A stretch of 64,000 bases of DNA from RGIG2945 sp045540355 (GCA_045540355.1 JAZQHB010000040.1:124001-188000); one strand, 5' to 3'; counted from the stretch's first letter, positions 16,887-26,651 are shown. A program made the numbers and translations. Notes: generated by a model from the sequence alone, not told the origin.

Positions 16887-16920
16887 AAACAGTCTGCCGT
16901 TTTATTTGGCAGACTGTTTT
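16887..16920 (-). terminator. Terminator of the HAD phosphatase gene
   Basis: Perfect 13-bp arms AAAACAGTCTGCC and GGCAGACTGTTTT around an 8-base loop. It abuts the stop codon of the HAD gene and separates it from the DUF5662-alkD unit. Confidence 0.82.
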
Positions 16921-17729
16921 TAATAAATCTTATCAAGAATTTCTATCACATGAGCAACTGCACCGCAGTTATTTGAACGAACTATGTGTGTGGCGTGTGC
17001 TAAAGCTTCCTGCGAGCCGTTTTCAGGCACAAAACCGCCTGCAGCGGCATCTAACATTTCAATATCATTATAGCCGTCTCCGACCGCATAAACATCTTTA
17101 TGGCGGATACCAAGATAATCAGCGAGCTTTAACAAGCTACTACCTTTGTCGGTACCTTTTTTTAACAACTCAATAAATGTCCCTGTAGTTGGTAAAAAAA
17201 TCGGATCATCATAGTTGTTTCTGAGATACTTCTGTATCTCTTGTGATTCTTGCTGATTTTCAACACCAATCATAACTTTTGCCCATGGCTTGTCGGCTTC
17301 GCACGGGTCATTAACTGCAATCATTTCTATATCCTGACTTGTAAGGTGCCGATGTGTTATTTCAGTTGGATTTATTGCGAAGGTTTTATCAAACGGATAC
17401 ATCTCTATTGATGCTTCGGGAAAGTTATCGCGAATATAACGAAGAGGTTCATTGCCCTCCTCACCTATACCGTCGCAAAATACGATCTCCTTTTTAGCAT
17501 AATCGTATGCCATAGCACCGTTCGCCAATAAAACCGGTGCATTTATATATTCGTTACTGTAAAGGTGAAAGCCTTTGTATGACCTGCCGGTGCAAACGGT
17601 GAACAAACCGCCCTCGGACATGAAATACTTTATCGCTTCTATGACATCGGTCGAGATTATACCATCGTCATTTTTTAATGTACCGTCAAAATCGCTTGCT
17701 ATCAATACTTTATCAAACTTCACAATCAT
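16920..17729 (-). CDS. Cof-type HAD superfamily phosphatase
   Basis: Sugar-phosphate or FMN-type phosphatase of the HAD IIB (Cof) group, about 269 aa. The nucleophile motif D-F-D-G-T-L starts at D13, with D15 as acid/base. Motif II is the T-G-R stretch (FTVCTGRSYKG, near 44-54), and motif IV is V-G-D-G-Y-N-D near 218-224. A cap domain occupies the middle third. Start choice is uncertain: ATG at 17729 is used here, but a GTG at 17723 would be better spaced from the weak GGTG ribosome site. Substrates of this family are diverse and cannot be called from sequence. Confidence 0.87.
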   Translation of the reverse strand: MIVKFDKVLIASDFDGTLKNDDGIISTDVIEAIKYFMSEGGLFTVCTGRSYKGFHLYSNEYINAPVLLANGAMAYDYAKKEIVFCDGIGEEGNEPLRYIRDNFPEASIEMYPFDKTFAINPTEITHRHLTSQDIEMIAVNDPCEADKPWAKVMIGVENQQESQEIQKYLRNNYDDPIFLPTTGTFIELLKKGTDKGSSLLKLADYLGIRHKDVYAVGDGYNDIEMLDAAAGGFVPENGSQEALAHATHIVRSNNCGAVAHVIEILDKIY

Positions 17730-17778
17730 CACCAAAAGAATGATAACATATTTTTCAACTTATTTCAATATTGTTGTT

Positions 17779-19305
17779 TTATTCCGAAGTAATTGTCAAC
17801 ATGCAACGCTTATTTATCGTATCTTCTGCGAGCAAATTTTCTTCCTTAATCTTTTCAACGGTGGAGTTATATTTTCTGGCAATATCCCATAAATTTTCGT
17901 TAATATCTGGAAAATAGACAGTAACTGCTGATTTATTCTTTAAATTTATATGTTTTTCTCCTGGTACAATTTCCGTAATGAGATTTTTAACCGCCGTGTC
18001 AAATACATCACCGGAAATGGTATATTCAATTTTGATTTCACACTTTGTATCACTAAGTACAACCGCGGACATATCAGTTATTTTGCAAATCGGACTTATT
18101 ATCGGATTAACACCGCTATCGGTCAATTTGTTATACACGAAAGCAACTTCTCTTTCTGCATACGACAAAGTATCCTCTCTGTCTTTATAAATTATACATA
18201 CAGTTCCTGAGATGTTAATTGTTGCTTGATTCTCTGTGAAACCATTCTTTACCTTTATGTCCGTCGACCATACATCAACAATCTTTGAAATTCCTGTAGT
18301 TGCAAATTCAAGCTCACATTTGTAGAGAGAGGTATCGTTAATAACGCTCGTTCTTTTTATAAGCTTTACAGGTTTTTTCTTAATATCGATATCACATTCT
18401 GTAGAGTAAGCATCAGTTATCCCTGAAAAATCTTTGTCGCAATAAACCTTGACAATTCCTTGTATCCTTGCGTTTACATCAATAAGTCGCATTTCGGAAT
18501 TTGCATCAGATTTCAATTGTATTTCAAGTGAAGAAATATCGGCCGTTACATCAGCAAATGAATCTTCGGATATGCCGTCAATCTCAACAACCTGCGTGAG
18601 AGGTATCGAATTTTTATAATTCTGAAGATTGTTATCCTTATCAGCATATAGGATATTCAACGCGAGCTCAGCTTTAAAAAGTACTTTTGAATTTATAATT
18701 TTAACTTCGCCTAAAATCACGACTGCGGTTTCTCTTATTATTTGTTGAACTGCCGGTAGGTCAGAATAAAGTTCAAGCACCTCGCCCACCGAAAAGCTTT
18801 TTTCTGCAATATTACAAAAATCGGAAATTACACATTGTTCGGTTTTAAGCTGTATTCCTGAACCTTGTGCTTCGCAAATCAGATCGTGTGCTGTTTTTTT
18901 TACAAGCTTAAACATAAAAATTATACTTGCTCTTATGTCTGCTTTGCGTGCACTTATTGCACGACAGTTTACATATTCAACTTTACTTTTGATAATCGGC
19001 GTTATATTTTCTGAAATTGAGGCATCTTCAAAGTATTTTGAAAACGGATATGATTGCTCGCAGCAATGAATTGTATTATTCTCGTCAGCATAAATCAATC
19101 TGATATGTGCTTTTCCCTCAACAGTCACTCTGTCACCTGTTATTGTCGTCGAATAAATATGCGGCTCTATTTTACATTTGAGTATCTTGATTATTTCGGG
19201 CAGGTAATCAGGTAATGTAATATCACTTTCAACCATCTGCTCTACCGTGCCTTCATGTACAGATTCAATCTCGTTAAATAAGAATTTTTTTGTGCTGAAA
19301 TCCAT
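17779..19305 (-). CDS. SipL-like spore coat morphogenesis protein (DUF3794 repeats plus LysM)
   Basis: 508 aa; three DUF3794 domains (roughly 25-130, 165-280 and 310-440) followed by a C-terminal LysM domain (about 455-505, with N-L-W-D-I-A-x-K-Y). This layout is that of SipL, which in Clostridioides difficile binds the SpoIVA ATPase through LysM and anchors the coat around the forespore. No signal peptide, consistent with action in the mother cell cytosol. The ATG at 19305 is preferred because AAGGAG lies eight bases ahead; a GTG three codons earlier overlaps that site. A SigE-like promoter lies upstream, supporting mother-cell expression. spoIVA itself is not in the window. Confidence 0.88.
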   Translation of the reverse strand: MDFSTKKFLFNEIESVHEGTVEQMVESDITLPDYLPEIIKILKCKIEPHIYSTTITGDRVTVEGKAHIRLIYADENNTIHCCEQSYPFSKYFEDASISENITPIIKSKVEYVNCRAISARKADIRASIIFMFKLVKKTAHDLICEAQGSGIQLKTEQCVISDFCNIAEKSFSVGEVLELYSDLPAVQQIIRETAVVILGEVKIINSKVLFKAELALNILYADKDNNLQNYKNSIPLTQVVEIDGISEDSFADVTADISSLEIQLKSDANSEMRLIDVNARIQGIVKVYCDKDFSGITDAYSTECDIDIKKKPVKLIKRTSVINDTSLYKCELEFATTGISKIVDVWSTDIKVKNGFTENQATINISGTVCIIYKDREDTLSYAEREVAFVYNKLTDSGVNPIISPICKITDMSAVVLSDTKCEIKIEYTISGDVFDTAVKNLITEIVPGEKHINLKNKSAVTVYFPDINENLWDIARKYNSTVEKIKEENLLAEDTINKRCMLTITSE

Positions 19306-19337
19306 AAGTAACACTCCTTAAAAATATTGTCTATAAG

Positions 19338-19367
19338 ACTATATGCACACTTTGTCCTACTTATGAA
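19338..19367 (-). promoter_or_regulatory. SigE-like promoter of the sipL-type gene
   Basis: Minus strand TTCATAA (19361-19367) and CATATAGT (19338-19345) with a 15-bp spacer. The -10 box matches the mother-cell SigE form CATACA-T at six of eight bases; no SigA-type promoter is evident in this 113-bp gap. Confidence 0.45.
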
Positions 19368-19374
19368 TAAAAAA

Positions 19375-19405
19375 CCACAGTTAAGCAAAAATCACTTAAC
19401 TGTGG
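19375..19405 (-). terminator. Terminator of the VWA-repeat surface protein gene
   Basis: Perfect 11-bp arms CCACAGTTAAG and CTTAACTGTGG around a 9-base loop; on the minus strand a TTTTTT run follows. It lies 14 bp after the stop codon. Confidence 0.88.
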
Positions 19406-19418
19406 CAAAAAATTGAAC

Positions 19419-22400
19419 TTATGATTCTTCGGGATGTTTCTTAATAAGAACAACCATCATAAGCATCGCAAGCATAAATACAGCTATAAATGCCGCGAAA
19501 TTGTATTCAATACCTGTCTTGGGAATTGAAGGATCACCGTTATTTATATCAGGTGTATTGTTGTCTGATGCAGGAACCTTCGGAAGAGATTCATAAACAG
19601 CAATTACTGTTATATCTTCAGCCGGCATTGTTTTAGGAAGATTATCCCAACGAACAAATTTATGACCATCTTTTTTCGGGTCAGGAACCGGTAAAATAGT
19701 ATCACCGAATTTATACTGTTTTATATCGTAAACGCTTCCGTCTGAAACATAGGTTATTGTGTAGATGTTTCTTGTGTAATAAACCTCAAGAACCAATGAG
19801 CCGTCTGCTTCAATGTTGCCTGAAAGCTTTCCGAGAGTTTCATCAAATGTGAAGCCAATAAACTCTTTGGGTACTGCAGTAGCAGTAGTGTTTGTTGTTC
19901 CCTGAAGATTTTCAGTTTCAACAAGAGCCCATGTACCGTCAAGGTTTTCTGTATAATGCAATACCTTGTACGCTGTATCATCATTCGGAGTATAGACTAC
20001 TCTTTCTGTTACGCTATCAGCGGGCATTGTTCCTTCAACCAATACTCTGTCAGCTGTATAACCGATAATGTCGGGTGAAGTTACAGAGTAACCTTCTTCA
20101 TATTTGAGCGTTGCAGTATATTTCTCGGGAGCTGTTGTACCGTCAGCCATTACATACTCAACAGTAAGATCATAACTGTTTCTTGTATAATATGCTTCAA
20201 GTGCCAATGAGCCATCTGCTTCGATATTGCCGTTAAGCTTTCCGAGTGTTTCATCAAATGTGAAACCGGTATACTCTTTCGGCAATGCAGTTGCTGTCGT
20301 ATTTGTTGTTCCGACAAAGTTTTCAGTTTCAACAAGCTTCCATGTTCCGTCAAGGTTTTCTGTAAAGTGAAGTACCTTGTATGGTGTATTTGAATTAGGA
20401 GTATAAACAACTTCTTCAGATACATCGTTTGCAGGTACCGTTCCCTCTACAAGAGCTCTGTCAGGTGTATAACCAAGAACATCGGGTGATTCCACTGAAT
20501 AAGTTTCACCGTACTTCAATACTGTAACATATTTTTCTGGTGCTTCAGTACCGTCACTCATCTTATAAGTTACCGTTACATTATAAGAATTTCTTGTGTA
20601 ATAAACTTCAAGAACCAATGAACCGTCTGCTTCAATGTTGCCTGAAAGCTTTCCGAGAGTTTCATCAAATGTGAAGCCTGTATACTCTTTAGGTACTGCA
20701 TTAGCAGTTGTGTTTGTTGTACCGACAAGGTTCTCAGTATCAACAAGTGTCCATGTACCGTCAAGGTTTTCTGTGTAGTGTAATACTGTGTATTTTGTAT
20801 CAGCATTAGGAGTATAAATAACTCTCTCTGCTACATTTTCTGCAGGCATTACACCCTCAACCAATAATCTGTCTGCTGTATAGCCGATAATGTCGGGTGA
20901 ATTTACAGAGTAACCCTCTTCATATTTGAGCGTTGCAGTATATTTTTCGGGAGCTGTTGTACCGTCAGACATAATATACTCAATTACCAAATCATAGCTG
21001 TTACGAGTATAGTAGACCTTGAGTACCAATGAACCATCCGCAGCAATATTACCTGAAAGTATTCCAAGATTTTCATCGAATGTAAATCCTGTGTAAACAT
21101 TCGGAGTTGCATCAGCGGTTGTATTTGTTGTTCCCTGAAGATTTTCAGTTTCAACAAGCTTCCATGTTCCATCAAGGTTTTCTGTAAAGTGAAGTACCTT
21201 GTATGGTGTGTTTGAATTAGGAGTATAAACAACTTCTTCAGATACATCGTTTGCAGGTACTGTTCCTTCAACAATAAACCTGTCAGGTGTATATCCGAGA
21301 ACATCGGGTGATTCTACTGAATAAGTTTCACCGTACTTCAATACTGTTACATATTTTTCTGGTGCTTCAGTACCGTCACTTGTTTTGTAAGTTACAGTAA
21401 CATTGTACTGATTTCTTACATAATAAGCTTTAAGCACCAAAGAGCCATCCGGCTTGATTGTTCCGGAAAGTATTCCGAGATTTTCGTCGAATGTAAAGCC
21501 TGTGAAATCTCTTGCTACGACTGTTGCAACTGTGTTAGTTATTCCTTCAAGTTCTTCCGTTACTTCAAGATTCCATGTACCGTCAAGATTCTCTGTGTAA
21601 TGGAGTACTTTATATTTGGTATCTGAATTCGGTGTATAAACAACGATTTCCACTACATCATCTGCGGGCATTTTGCCTGCAACCACGCTCTTATCAGGTG
21701 TGTATCCGAGCACATCGGGTGATGTTACAGAGTACTCATCCTCATATTTGAGTGTATCTTTGTACTCATCCGGTGCCTGTGTTTTATCCGACATTTCGTA
21801 CTTAACATTAAGCTTATACTCGTTTCTTGTATAATAAGCTTTAAGTACTAATGAACCATCGCCGGCAATAGTGCCGGATAAAGTTCCTAATGTAGGATCA
21901 AATGTATAACCACTGAATGTTTTAGGTGTAACATTTGCGATTGTATTTGTTGTACCGACAAGATTTTCCGTAGCCTCAAGCTTCCATGTACCGTCAAGAT
22001 TCTCTGTATAATGATAAACAGTATACTTTGTATCAGCATTCGGAGTATAAACTACCTTTTCTGTTAGATTGTCAGCAGGCATTGTTCCTTCAACAACAAC
22101 CTTAGAGGGTGTATATCCGGGCACTACAGGTGTAGTAACTGAATATTCATCCTGATATTTTACTTTTCCGGTATATGTTTCAGGAGCTTTTGTTCCGTCT
22201 GACATTTCGTACTCAACTGTTAAATCATACTTGTTTCTCGTGTAGTAAGCCTCAAGAAGCAATGAACCGTCTGCAAGCACCTTACCGCTGAGTTTACCAA
22301 GATTTTCATCAAGCGTAAATCCTGTATAAGTGTTAGGATCAACCGCTACGGTTGTATTTGTTGTGTTTGTAAGGTACTCTGTTTCTTCGAGCTTCCATGT

Positions 22401-25400
22401 GCCGTCAAGGCCTTCTGTATAATGCTTTACTGTATAAGGTGTATCGGGATTGGGTGTATAAATAACCTTTTCCGCTACATCTTTATCAGGCATAGTACCC
22501 TTAACCGTGCCCTTATCGGGTGTGTATCCGGGAACTATCGGAGTTGTTACAGAATAAGATTCACCAAATTTTAGTGTTGCCGAATAATCATCGGGAGCAT
22601 CTGTTCCGTCTGACATCTGATAATCAACCTTTAAATTATGTCTGTTTCTTCTGTAATAAACCTCAAGCACTAATGAACCGTCACCTGCAACTGTACCTGA
22701 CAGTTTGCCGAGACTCTGATCAACCGTAAATCCAAGATAATCGTTGATATCGGCATTAACTGTTGTGTTTGTAGTACCTGTGCATTTATCAGTTTCTTCA
22801 AGCTTCCAGGTACCGTCAAGACTTTCGGTAAAGTGTTTTACCACATACTTGGTGTCAGCATTGGGAGTATAGGTTACAATCTCACGAACCGAACCATCAG
22901 GCATCGTACCCTCAACAACTTTTTTATCAGCTGTGTATCCGGGGATAAGCGGCGATTCAACTTTATATTCCTCATTATAATATAAAGTTACGCTATAATT
23001 ATCAGGCGGTGTAGTTCCGTCTGACATTCTGTATATGATATTTAAATCGTGTTCATTGCGTGTGTAATAAAGATTTAAAATCAAAGAACCGTCAGCTTTA
23101 ATTACTCCCTTAGTTGTGCTCTTTTCCGCATTAAACGAAAATCCGCTAAACACTCTTGCTTGTGCTGTTGCGGTTGTATCGGTTTCACCCTTAAGCTCTT
23201 CATTTGCTTCAAGCTTCCAGCTTCCGTCAAGGTTTTCTGTATAATGATTTACGAGATATTTTGTATCAACCTTTGCTGCATAAATTGCTTTAAGGCTGTA
23301 ATCGCCTTTCGCAGTTTTCGGAATTGAGGAGATTATCTCTCCTGTTTTTGCATCTTGCCAATGCAAGAAATCATATCCGATTTTCGCAGCAGGATTAAAT
23401 GACGTAACGCCTATACCATAGGTATATTGATCGGGATTGCCTGACATTTTTCCGCCATCCAAATCATAAGTTATAAGATTCGGTTTAACGGATACTGTAA
23501 AGTTACTGCCCGTTACAGGCGTGTTTTTTACTGAAACAATAGTATAATCAGCCGGTGAAAGCAGATCGTTGTCAGCCTTAACATCAACTGAATTTATGCC
23601 GTAATCAACTACTGTTTTATCAGCAGTCACGGGACCGTATACTGAAGGATCTGCGATGTTACCATTCTTATCCTTAAGAGTGAGGAGTACAGTGGGTGCA
23701 GTACCTTCAGGCATTGCGGCGTTGAGATTGTCAGGACAAGTCCACTTAACAGTATAGTTTTTGCTTATATCAGCCTTCTCACCTTTATAGATCGTAAAAT
23801 CCTTTGTAAAGGTAATAGTGGGATCAAAGACATTAACTGTTGCTGTTTTTGTGAACGAAACCTCTTTGAAATCGCCCGCATGCTTAGGTGTAACTGTTGC
23901 AGTAATGGTATATGTCTCATTGTCATTCAAAGCAGTAATGTCTTTAAATTCATTACCGTTGCTGTCTTTGACGGTATATTCAATGTGAACCAAATCTGCC
24001 ATCCATTTACCATCTTCGTTAGTGAAGATATCAGAAGGCTTCACAGTATCACCAACATAGATGCTTATATCATGTGCATCTATGTCATACTTGATCGGAA
24101 TATCAACATCAGGAACGGGATATTCAAGAAGCTCGTTATCTTCCTCTGTATAAATACCGGAGTCTGTTGTGTTAGTGGGAACCTGGTTACCACCTGCAAA
24201 TTCTTCCTTTATGGTAATATAGAAAGAAAACCTGAATATTCCGGGATCATTAGGATTCAAAGGATTACCGTCGTCGTCACAAAGAACAATCGGGAAATCC
24301 ATATTCTTAATCTTGATCTCGGTAGTTCCGTCTTGACGATCTACCAATTCAATCTGATTTGGATACGCATTGGTTATAGCCGCTTTTTGAGCATCAGTAA
24401 GATAAAAGTACTGCGTTACAACATCTTTAACTACTAAGTCCTCAAACGGCGTTCCTACTGCATTTGTAATTCTGTCAAAAGCGGAATCAAGACCGTCAAA
24501 ATCTGTAGCAGGGATATAATACTCAGATGATTTCTTTGTGCCCAAACCTGATTTTGTAGGCTTTGTAGCATCGGGATAGTTTGACGAAATACCGTTAAGC
24601 ATATAGTAAACGGCTGATGTTTCAGACGGTAAATCATCAAAAACTCCAATTGTATAAACACTCGCTCCGTATGTATTCTTCATTTCATGTGCATCGCTGA
24701 CAGCTGCATACGAACCTGTCGTTGTTGAAGTACTTGAAGCTACACCGTCGCTGAACATAACAACAAAGAGATGCTTCTCTTTCTGATAACCGTCTTTGAC
24801 TATATTCAATGCATCATCGGTTGCATATCCCGGATAAGTATCACCTGATGCTTTCAAACCCCAGATTGCTGATTTGAGAGCTTTTGCACCTGTTTTCACA
24901 GAAACATATGCAGCGGCGTTATCCTTTCCGCTACCCGTCAACACTTTAGAAGTATCAGAGAATGTTACAGCTGCAATTCTGAAATCAACATCGTATGTTT
25001 GTGTAAATGAATATAGCTTATCAATGAATAGAGTTACAGAATGCTTTAAAGCATCAACTTTTTCAGTTGAATAAAACTGGTATTCATTATTAACACCTGT
25101 TCCGCCAAGTCTGAATTTAATCTTATCAGCAGTAACAATGCTTGAAGAAGGTGTTTGATAAACATACCAACCTTCTTCACGAACGACCACACCGTTTACT
25201 TTTCTTTGACTGTAGTGATCCAGCTTTGCGTATTTACCATCTTTGAAGATATAGTAAGTGTTACTTGATTCTTTAATATATGATGCATCCTCAATAATTG
25301 CATAGTCAGAATAACTGTTGTTCATACTACCTGAAGTATCCAAAATAAGCACAATGTCAGCTGACTCAACATTCGTAACCAAAGCACCTTTAGCATAAGT

Positions 25401-25595
25401 TTCAAGGTCAATTCTGAAAATTTCAGGGTCATCAGTAGCAACTGTTTTTTTGTTGAGTACAATATTGTCCGTATTAACTGCATCTTCCTCTACATTGTTA
25501 CCTGCGGCAAAAACAGGGAAAATGAAATTAGGAACCAACATCGTAATAACTAACAAAATCGACAAAAGACTTTTAAAAACAATTCTTTTACGCAT
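19419..25595 (-). CDS. Giant cell-wall-anchored surface protein with VWA domain and nine 137-residue repeats
   Basis: 2058 aa. A signal peptide (1-31) precedes a von Willebrand factor A domain with a complete MIDAS motif D86-T-S-G-S90 (to about 390), which usually binds protein ligands through a metal ion. Ig-like strands (about 500-710) and an InlB/flg_new unit (about 720-775) follow. Residues 777-1942 contain nine H-[YF]-T-E-x-L-D-G-[ST]-W units and eight interleaved MucBP-like units (M-S-D-G-T-x-A-P). Another InlB unit, the anchor I-P-K-T-G (2024-2028), a membrane helix and K-K close the protein. Sortase anchoring to the wall and adhesion to host or mucin are inferred. Promoter, ribosome site AAAGGAG and terminator are all intact. 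Confidence 0.9.
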   Translation of the reverse strand: MRKRIVFKSLLSILLVITMLVPNFIFPVFAAGNNVEEDAVNTDNIVLNKKTVATDDPEIFRIDLETYAKGALVTNVESADIVLILDTSGSMNNSYSDYAIIEDASYIKESSNTYYIFKDGKYAKLDHYSQRKVNGVVVREEGWYVYQTPSSSIVTADKIKFRLGGTGVNNEYQFYSTEKVDALKHSVTLFIDKLYSFTQTYDVDFRIAAVTFSDTSKVLTGSGKDNAAAYVSVKTGAKALKSAIWGLKASGDTYPGYATDDALNIVKDGYQKEKHLFVVMFSDGVASSTSTTTGSYAAVSDAHEMKNTYGASVYTIGVFDDLPSETSAVYYMLNGISSNYPDATKPTKSGLGTKKSSEYYIPATDFDGLDSAFDRITNAVGTPFEDLVVKDVVTQYFYLTDAQKAAITNAYPNQIELVDRQDGTTEIKIKNMDFPIVLCDDDGNPLNPNDPGIFRFSFYITIKEEFAGGNQVPTNTTDSGIYTEEDNELLEYPVPDVDIPIKYDIDAHDISIYVGDTVKPSDIFTNEDGKWMADLVHIEYTVKDSNGNEFKDITALNDNETYTITATVTPKHAGDFKEVSFTKTATVNVFDPTITFTKDFTIYKGEKADISKNYTVKWTCPDNLNAAMPEGTAPTVLLTLKDKNGNIADPSVYGPVTADKTVVDYGINSVDVKADNDLLSPADYTIVSVKNTPVTGSNFTVSVKPNLITYDLDGGKMSGNPDQYTYGIGVTSFNPAAKIGYDFLHWQDAKTGEIISSIPKTAKGDYSLKAIYAAKVDTKYLVNHYTENLDGSWKLEANEELKGETDTTATAQARVFSGFSFNAEKSTTKGVIKADGSLILNLYYTRNEHDLNIIYRMSDGTTPPDNYSVTLYYNEEYKVESPLIPGYTADKKVVEGTMPDGSVREIVTYTPNADTKYVVKHFTESLDGTWKLEETDKCTGTTNTTVNADINDYLGFTVDQSLGKLSGTVAGDGSLVLEVYYRRNRHNLKVDYQMSDGTDAPDDYSATLKFGESYSVTTPIVPGYTPDKGTVKGTMPDKDVAEKVIYTPNPDTPYTVKHYTEGLDGTWKLEETEYLTNTTNTTVAVDPNTYTGFTLDENLGKLSGKVLADGSLLLEAYYTRNKYDLTVEYEMSDGTKAPETYTGKVKYQDEYSVTTPVVPGYTPSKVVVEGTMPADNLTEKVVYTPNADTKYTVYHYTENLDGTWKLEATENLVGTTNTIANVTPKTFSGYTFDPTLGTLSGTIAGDGSLVLKAYYTRNEYKLNVKYEMSDKTQAPDEYKDTLKYEDEYSVTSPDVLGYTPDKSVVAGKMPADDVVEIVVYTPNSDTKYKVLHYTENLDGTWNLEVTEELEGITNTVATVVARDFTGFTFDENLGILSGTIKPDGSLVLKAYYVRNQYNVTVTYKTSDGTEAPEKYVTVLKYGETYSVESPDVLGYTPDRFIVEGTVPANDVSEEVVYTPNSNTPYKVLHFTENLDGTWKLVETENLQGTTNTTADATPNVYTGFTFDENLGILSGNIAADGSLVLKVYYTRNSYDLVIEYIMSDGTTAPEKYTATLKYEEGYSVNSPDIIGYTADRLLVEGVMPAENVAERVIYTPNADTKYTVLHYTENLDGTWTLVDTENLVGTTNTTANAVPKEYTGFTFDETLGKLSGNIEADGSLVLEVYYTRNSYNVTVTYKMSDGTEAPEKYVTVLKYGETYSVESPDVLGYTPDRALVEGTVPANDVSEEVVYTPNSNTPYKVLHFTENLDGTWKLVETENFVGTTNTTATALPKEYTGFTFDETLGKLNGNIEADGSLALEAYYTRNSYDLTVEYVMADGTTAPEKYTATLKYEEGYSVTSPDIIGYTADRVLVEGTMPADSVTERVVYTPNDDTAYKVLHYTENLDGTWALVETENLQGTTNTTATAVPKEFIGFTFDETLGKLSGNIEADGSLVLEVYYTRNIYTITYVSDGSVYDIKQYKFGDTILPVPDPKKDGHKFVRWDNLPKTMPAEDITVIAVYESLPKVPASDNNTPDINNGDPSIPKTGIEYNFAAFIAVFMLAMLMMVVLIKKHPEES
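19770..23265 (-). repeat. Tandem array of nine 411-bp coding repeats
   Basis: The marker sequence CGTCAAGATTCTCTGT and close variants recur every 411 bp (for example 21581 and 21992), exactly 137 codons. Nine copies of the first half-unit and eight of the second are present. Units nearest the membrane anchor are the most alike, and units 822 bp apart match better there than adjacent ones. Confidence 0.92.
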
Positions 25596-25702
25596 TTAAG
25601 TTTCTCCTTTCTACAAAATAACGTACTTTCCGCATTTTAAAAACACGACTGACCTCGTACAGAGATTTGTTCATAATATAATAAGACAAATATCCAACAA
25701 TA

Positions 25703-25731
25703 ATTCTAAAACAAATATTAACTATTGTCAA
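25703..25731 (-). promoter_or_regulatory. Promoter of the VWA surface protein gene
   Basis: Minus strand -35 TTGACA (25726-25731) and -10 TAGAAT (25703-25708), 17-bp spacer. The start codon is about 100 nt downstream, leaving an unusually long leader for this window. Confidence 0.8.
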
Positions 25732-25782
25732 GGTAAGAAAAAATTTTAACCAAATTTATACAAAAGTTTAGTGGAATACAAT

Positions 25783-25820
25783 AATAGTATTTTATATAAA
25801 ACATTAAATAAAATACTATT
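25783..25820. repeat. Perfect 13-bp inverted repeat in divergent region
   Basis: AATAGTATTTTAT and ATAAAATACTATT around a 12-base AT-only centre apart from one C. It lies 52 bp upstream of one promoter and 37 bp upstream of the other -35 box, suitable for a regulator shared by both genes. Low complexity weakens the case. Confidence 0.5.
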
Positions 25821-25856
25821 TATTTAAAATGTTTAATATAATATTACAGAAATCAG

Positions 25857-25885
25857 TTGACCTGTGATGATTTTTGTTATAAAAT
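25857..25885 (+). promoter_or_regulatory. Promoter of the VTT-galK unit
   Basis: -35 TTGACC (25857-25862) and -10 TAAAAT (25880-25885) with a 17-bp spacer, 33 bp before the TTG start. Confidence 0.65.
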
Positions 25886-25918
25886 AACTCTATATGTTCA
25901 GATTAAGGTGGTGAGGCA

Positions 25919-26638
25919 TTGAAGCAAGAATCCAAGACATATAAATATTTAAAAAACATCGGAATCGGACTTTTGATTTCAGCACTTTTCTTGCTGATAG
26001 TCTCATTGATTCTGAGACTTGAACCTATACAAGTTTGGTATGATCAATATGCAGATGTTTTATATTCTTTTGAGTTGGCAGTTTTATCCATAGATAACGA
26101 CTTTTTGGTCGTCTTCACCATAATACTCATCTTTGCTCTCAAAAGTATTCTTCCGATCATTCCTTTTTCGGCTGTTTGTCTTGTAACAGGTATAATTTTA
26201 CCTCCACAACTATCAATTATAGTGAATCTCATTGGTGCATCTGTATGGCTGATGATAAAATATCTATGGGGGTATACATTGGGTTCAGGTTATCTTACCA
26301 AAATACTCATAAGATACAAAAAAATAAAGGATGTTTTGGAAAGCAAAGGTAACGGTAACCCCTGGTTATTATTCGCTTTCAGGGTTATCCCCTTTTTCCC
26401 CAGCAACACAGTAAGTCAGCTTTACGGCTCAATGCAATTCAGCGTATGGAAATATCTTGGTATTTCTCTTTTCGGTCTTCTTCCGAGAATAATCGCTTAT
26501 GCATTCGTCGGTGAAAGTCTCTTTGACCCGTTCTCATTCAACTTTTATATTCCGATTATTTTATTGCTTGCCTTTACCGGTGCAGCAGCTTTGATTTTAT
26601 CATTTGTTTTAAAAAAAGCTTCTCAAATCTTACCTTGA
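25919..26638 (+). CDS. VTT-domain (TVP38/DedA-like) membrane protein
   Basis: 239-residue polytopic membrane protein with about six hydrophobic segments. The VTT/SNARE-associated domain (PF09335) is marked by F-R-V-I-P-F-F-P-S-N-T-V-S near 152-164 and the following G-I-S-L-F-G-L-L-P-R segment, which contains the half-helix reentrant loops thought to move lipids or ions. Relatives are linked to undecaprenyl-phosphate or phospholipid flipping; a specific substrate cannot be given. The start is TTG, seven bases after AAGGTGG; no in-frame ATG fits. It runs 13 bp ahead of the galactokinase-family gene. Confidence 0.87.
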   Translation: MKQESKTYKYLKNIGIGLLISALFLLIVSLILRLEPIQVWYDQYADVLYSFELAVLSIDNDFLVVFTIILIFALKSILPIIPFSAVCLVTGIILPPQLSIIVNLIGASVWLMIKYLWGYTLGSGYLTKILIRYKKIKDVLESKGNGNPWLLFAFRVIPFFPSNTVSQLYGSMQFSVWKYLGISLFGLLPRIIAYAFVGESLFDPFSFNFYIPIILLLAFTGAAALILSFVLKKASQILP

Positions 26639-26651
26639 AAGGATGTCAAAA

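Larger units (their letters stand above)
25596..25918. other. 323-bp divergent intergenic region, AT-rich
   Basis: No gene seen. It holds the promoter of the VWA surface protein on the minus strand (25703-25731), giving a leader of about 100 nt; a 13-bp perfect inverted repeat (25783-25795 and 25808-25820); and the promoter of the VTT protein on the plus strand (25857-25885). No riboswitch-like conserved core was recognised. Confidence 0.7.

Noticed and set aside
19770..23265. Repeat array considered as CRISPR-like or non-coding satellite
   Set aside because: The period is 411 bp, a multiple of three, and one uninterrupted reading frame runs through all units.
25596..25702. Possible riboswitch in the roughly 100-nt leader of the VWA gene
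   Set aside because: No conserved riboswitch core or terminator/antiterminator pair could be recognised by eye; only a weak short hairpin.
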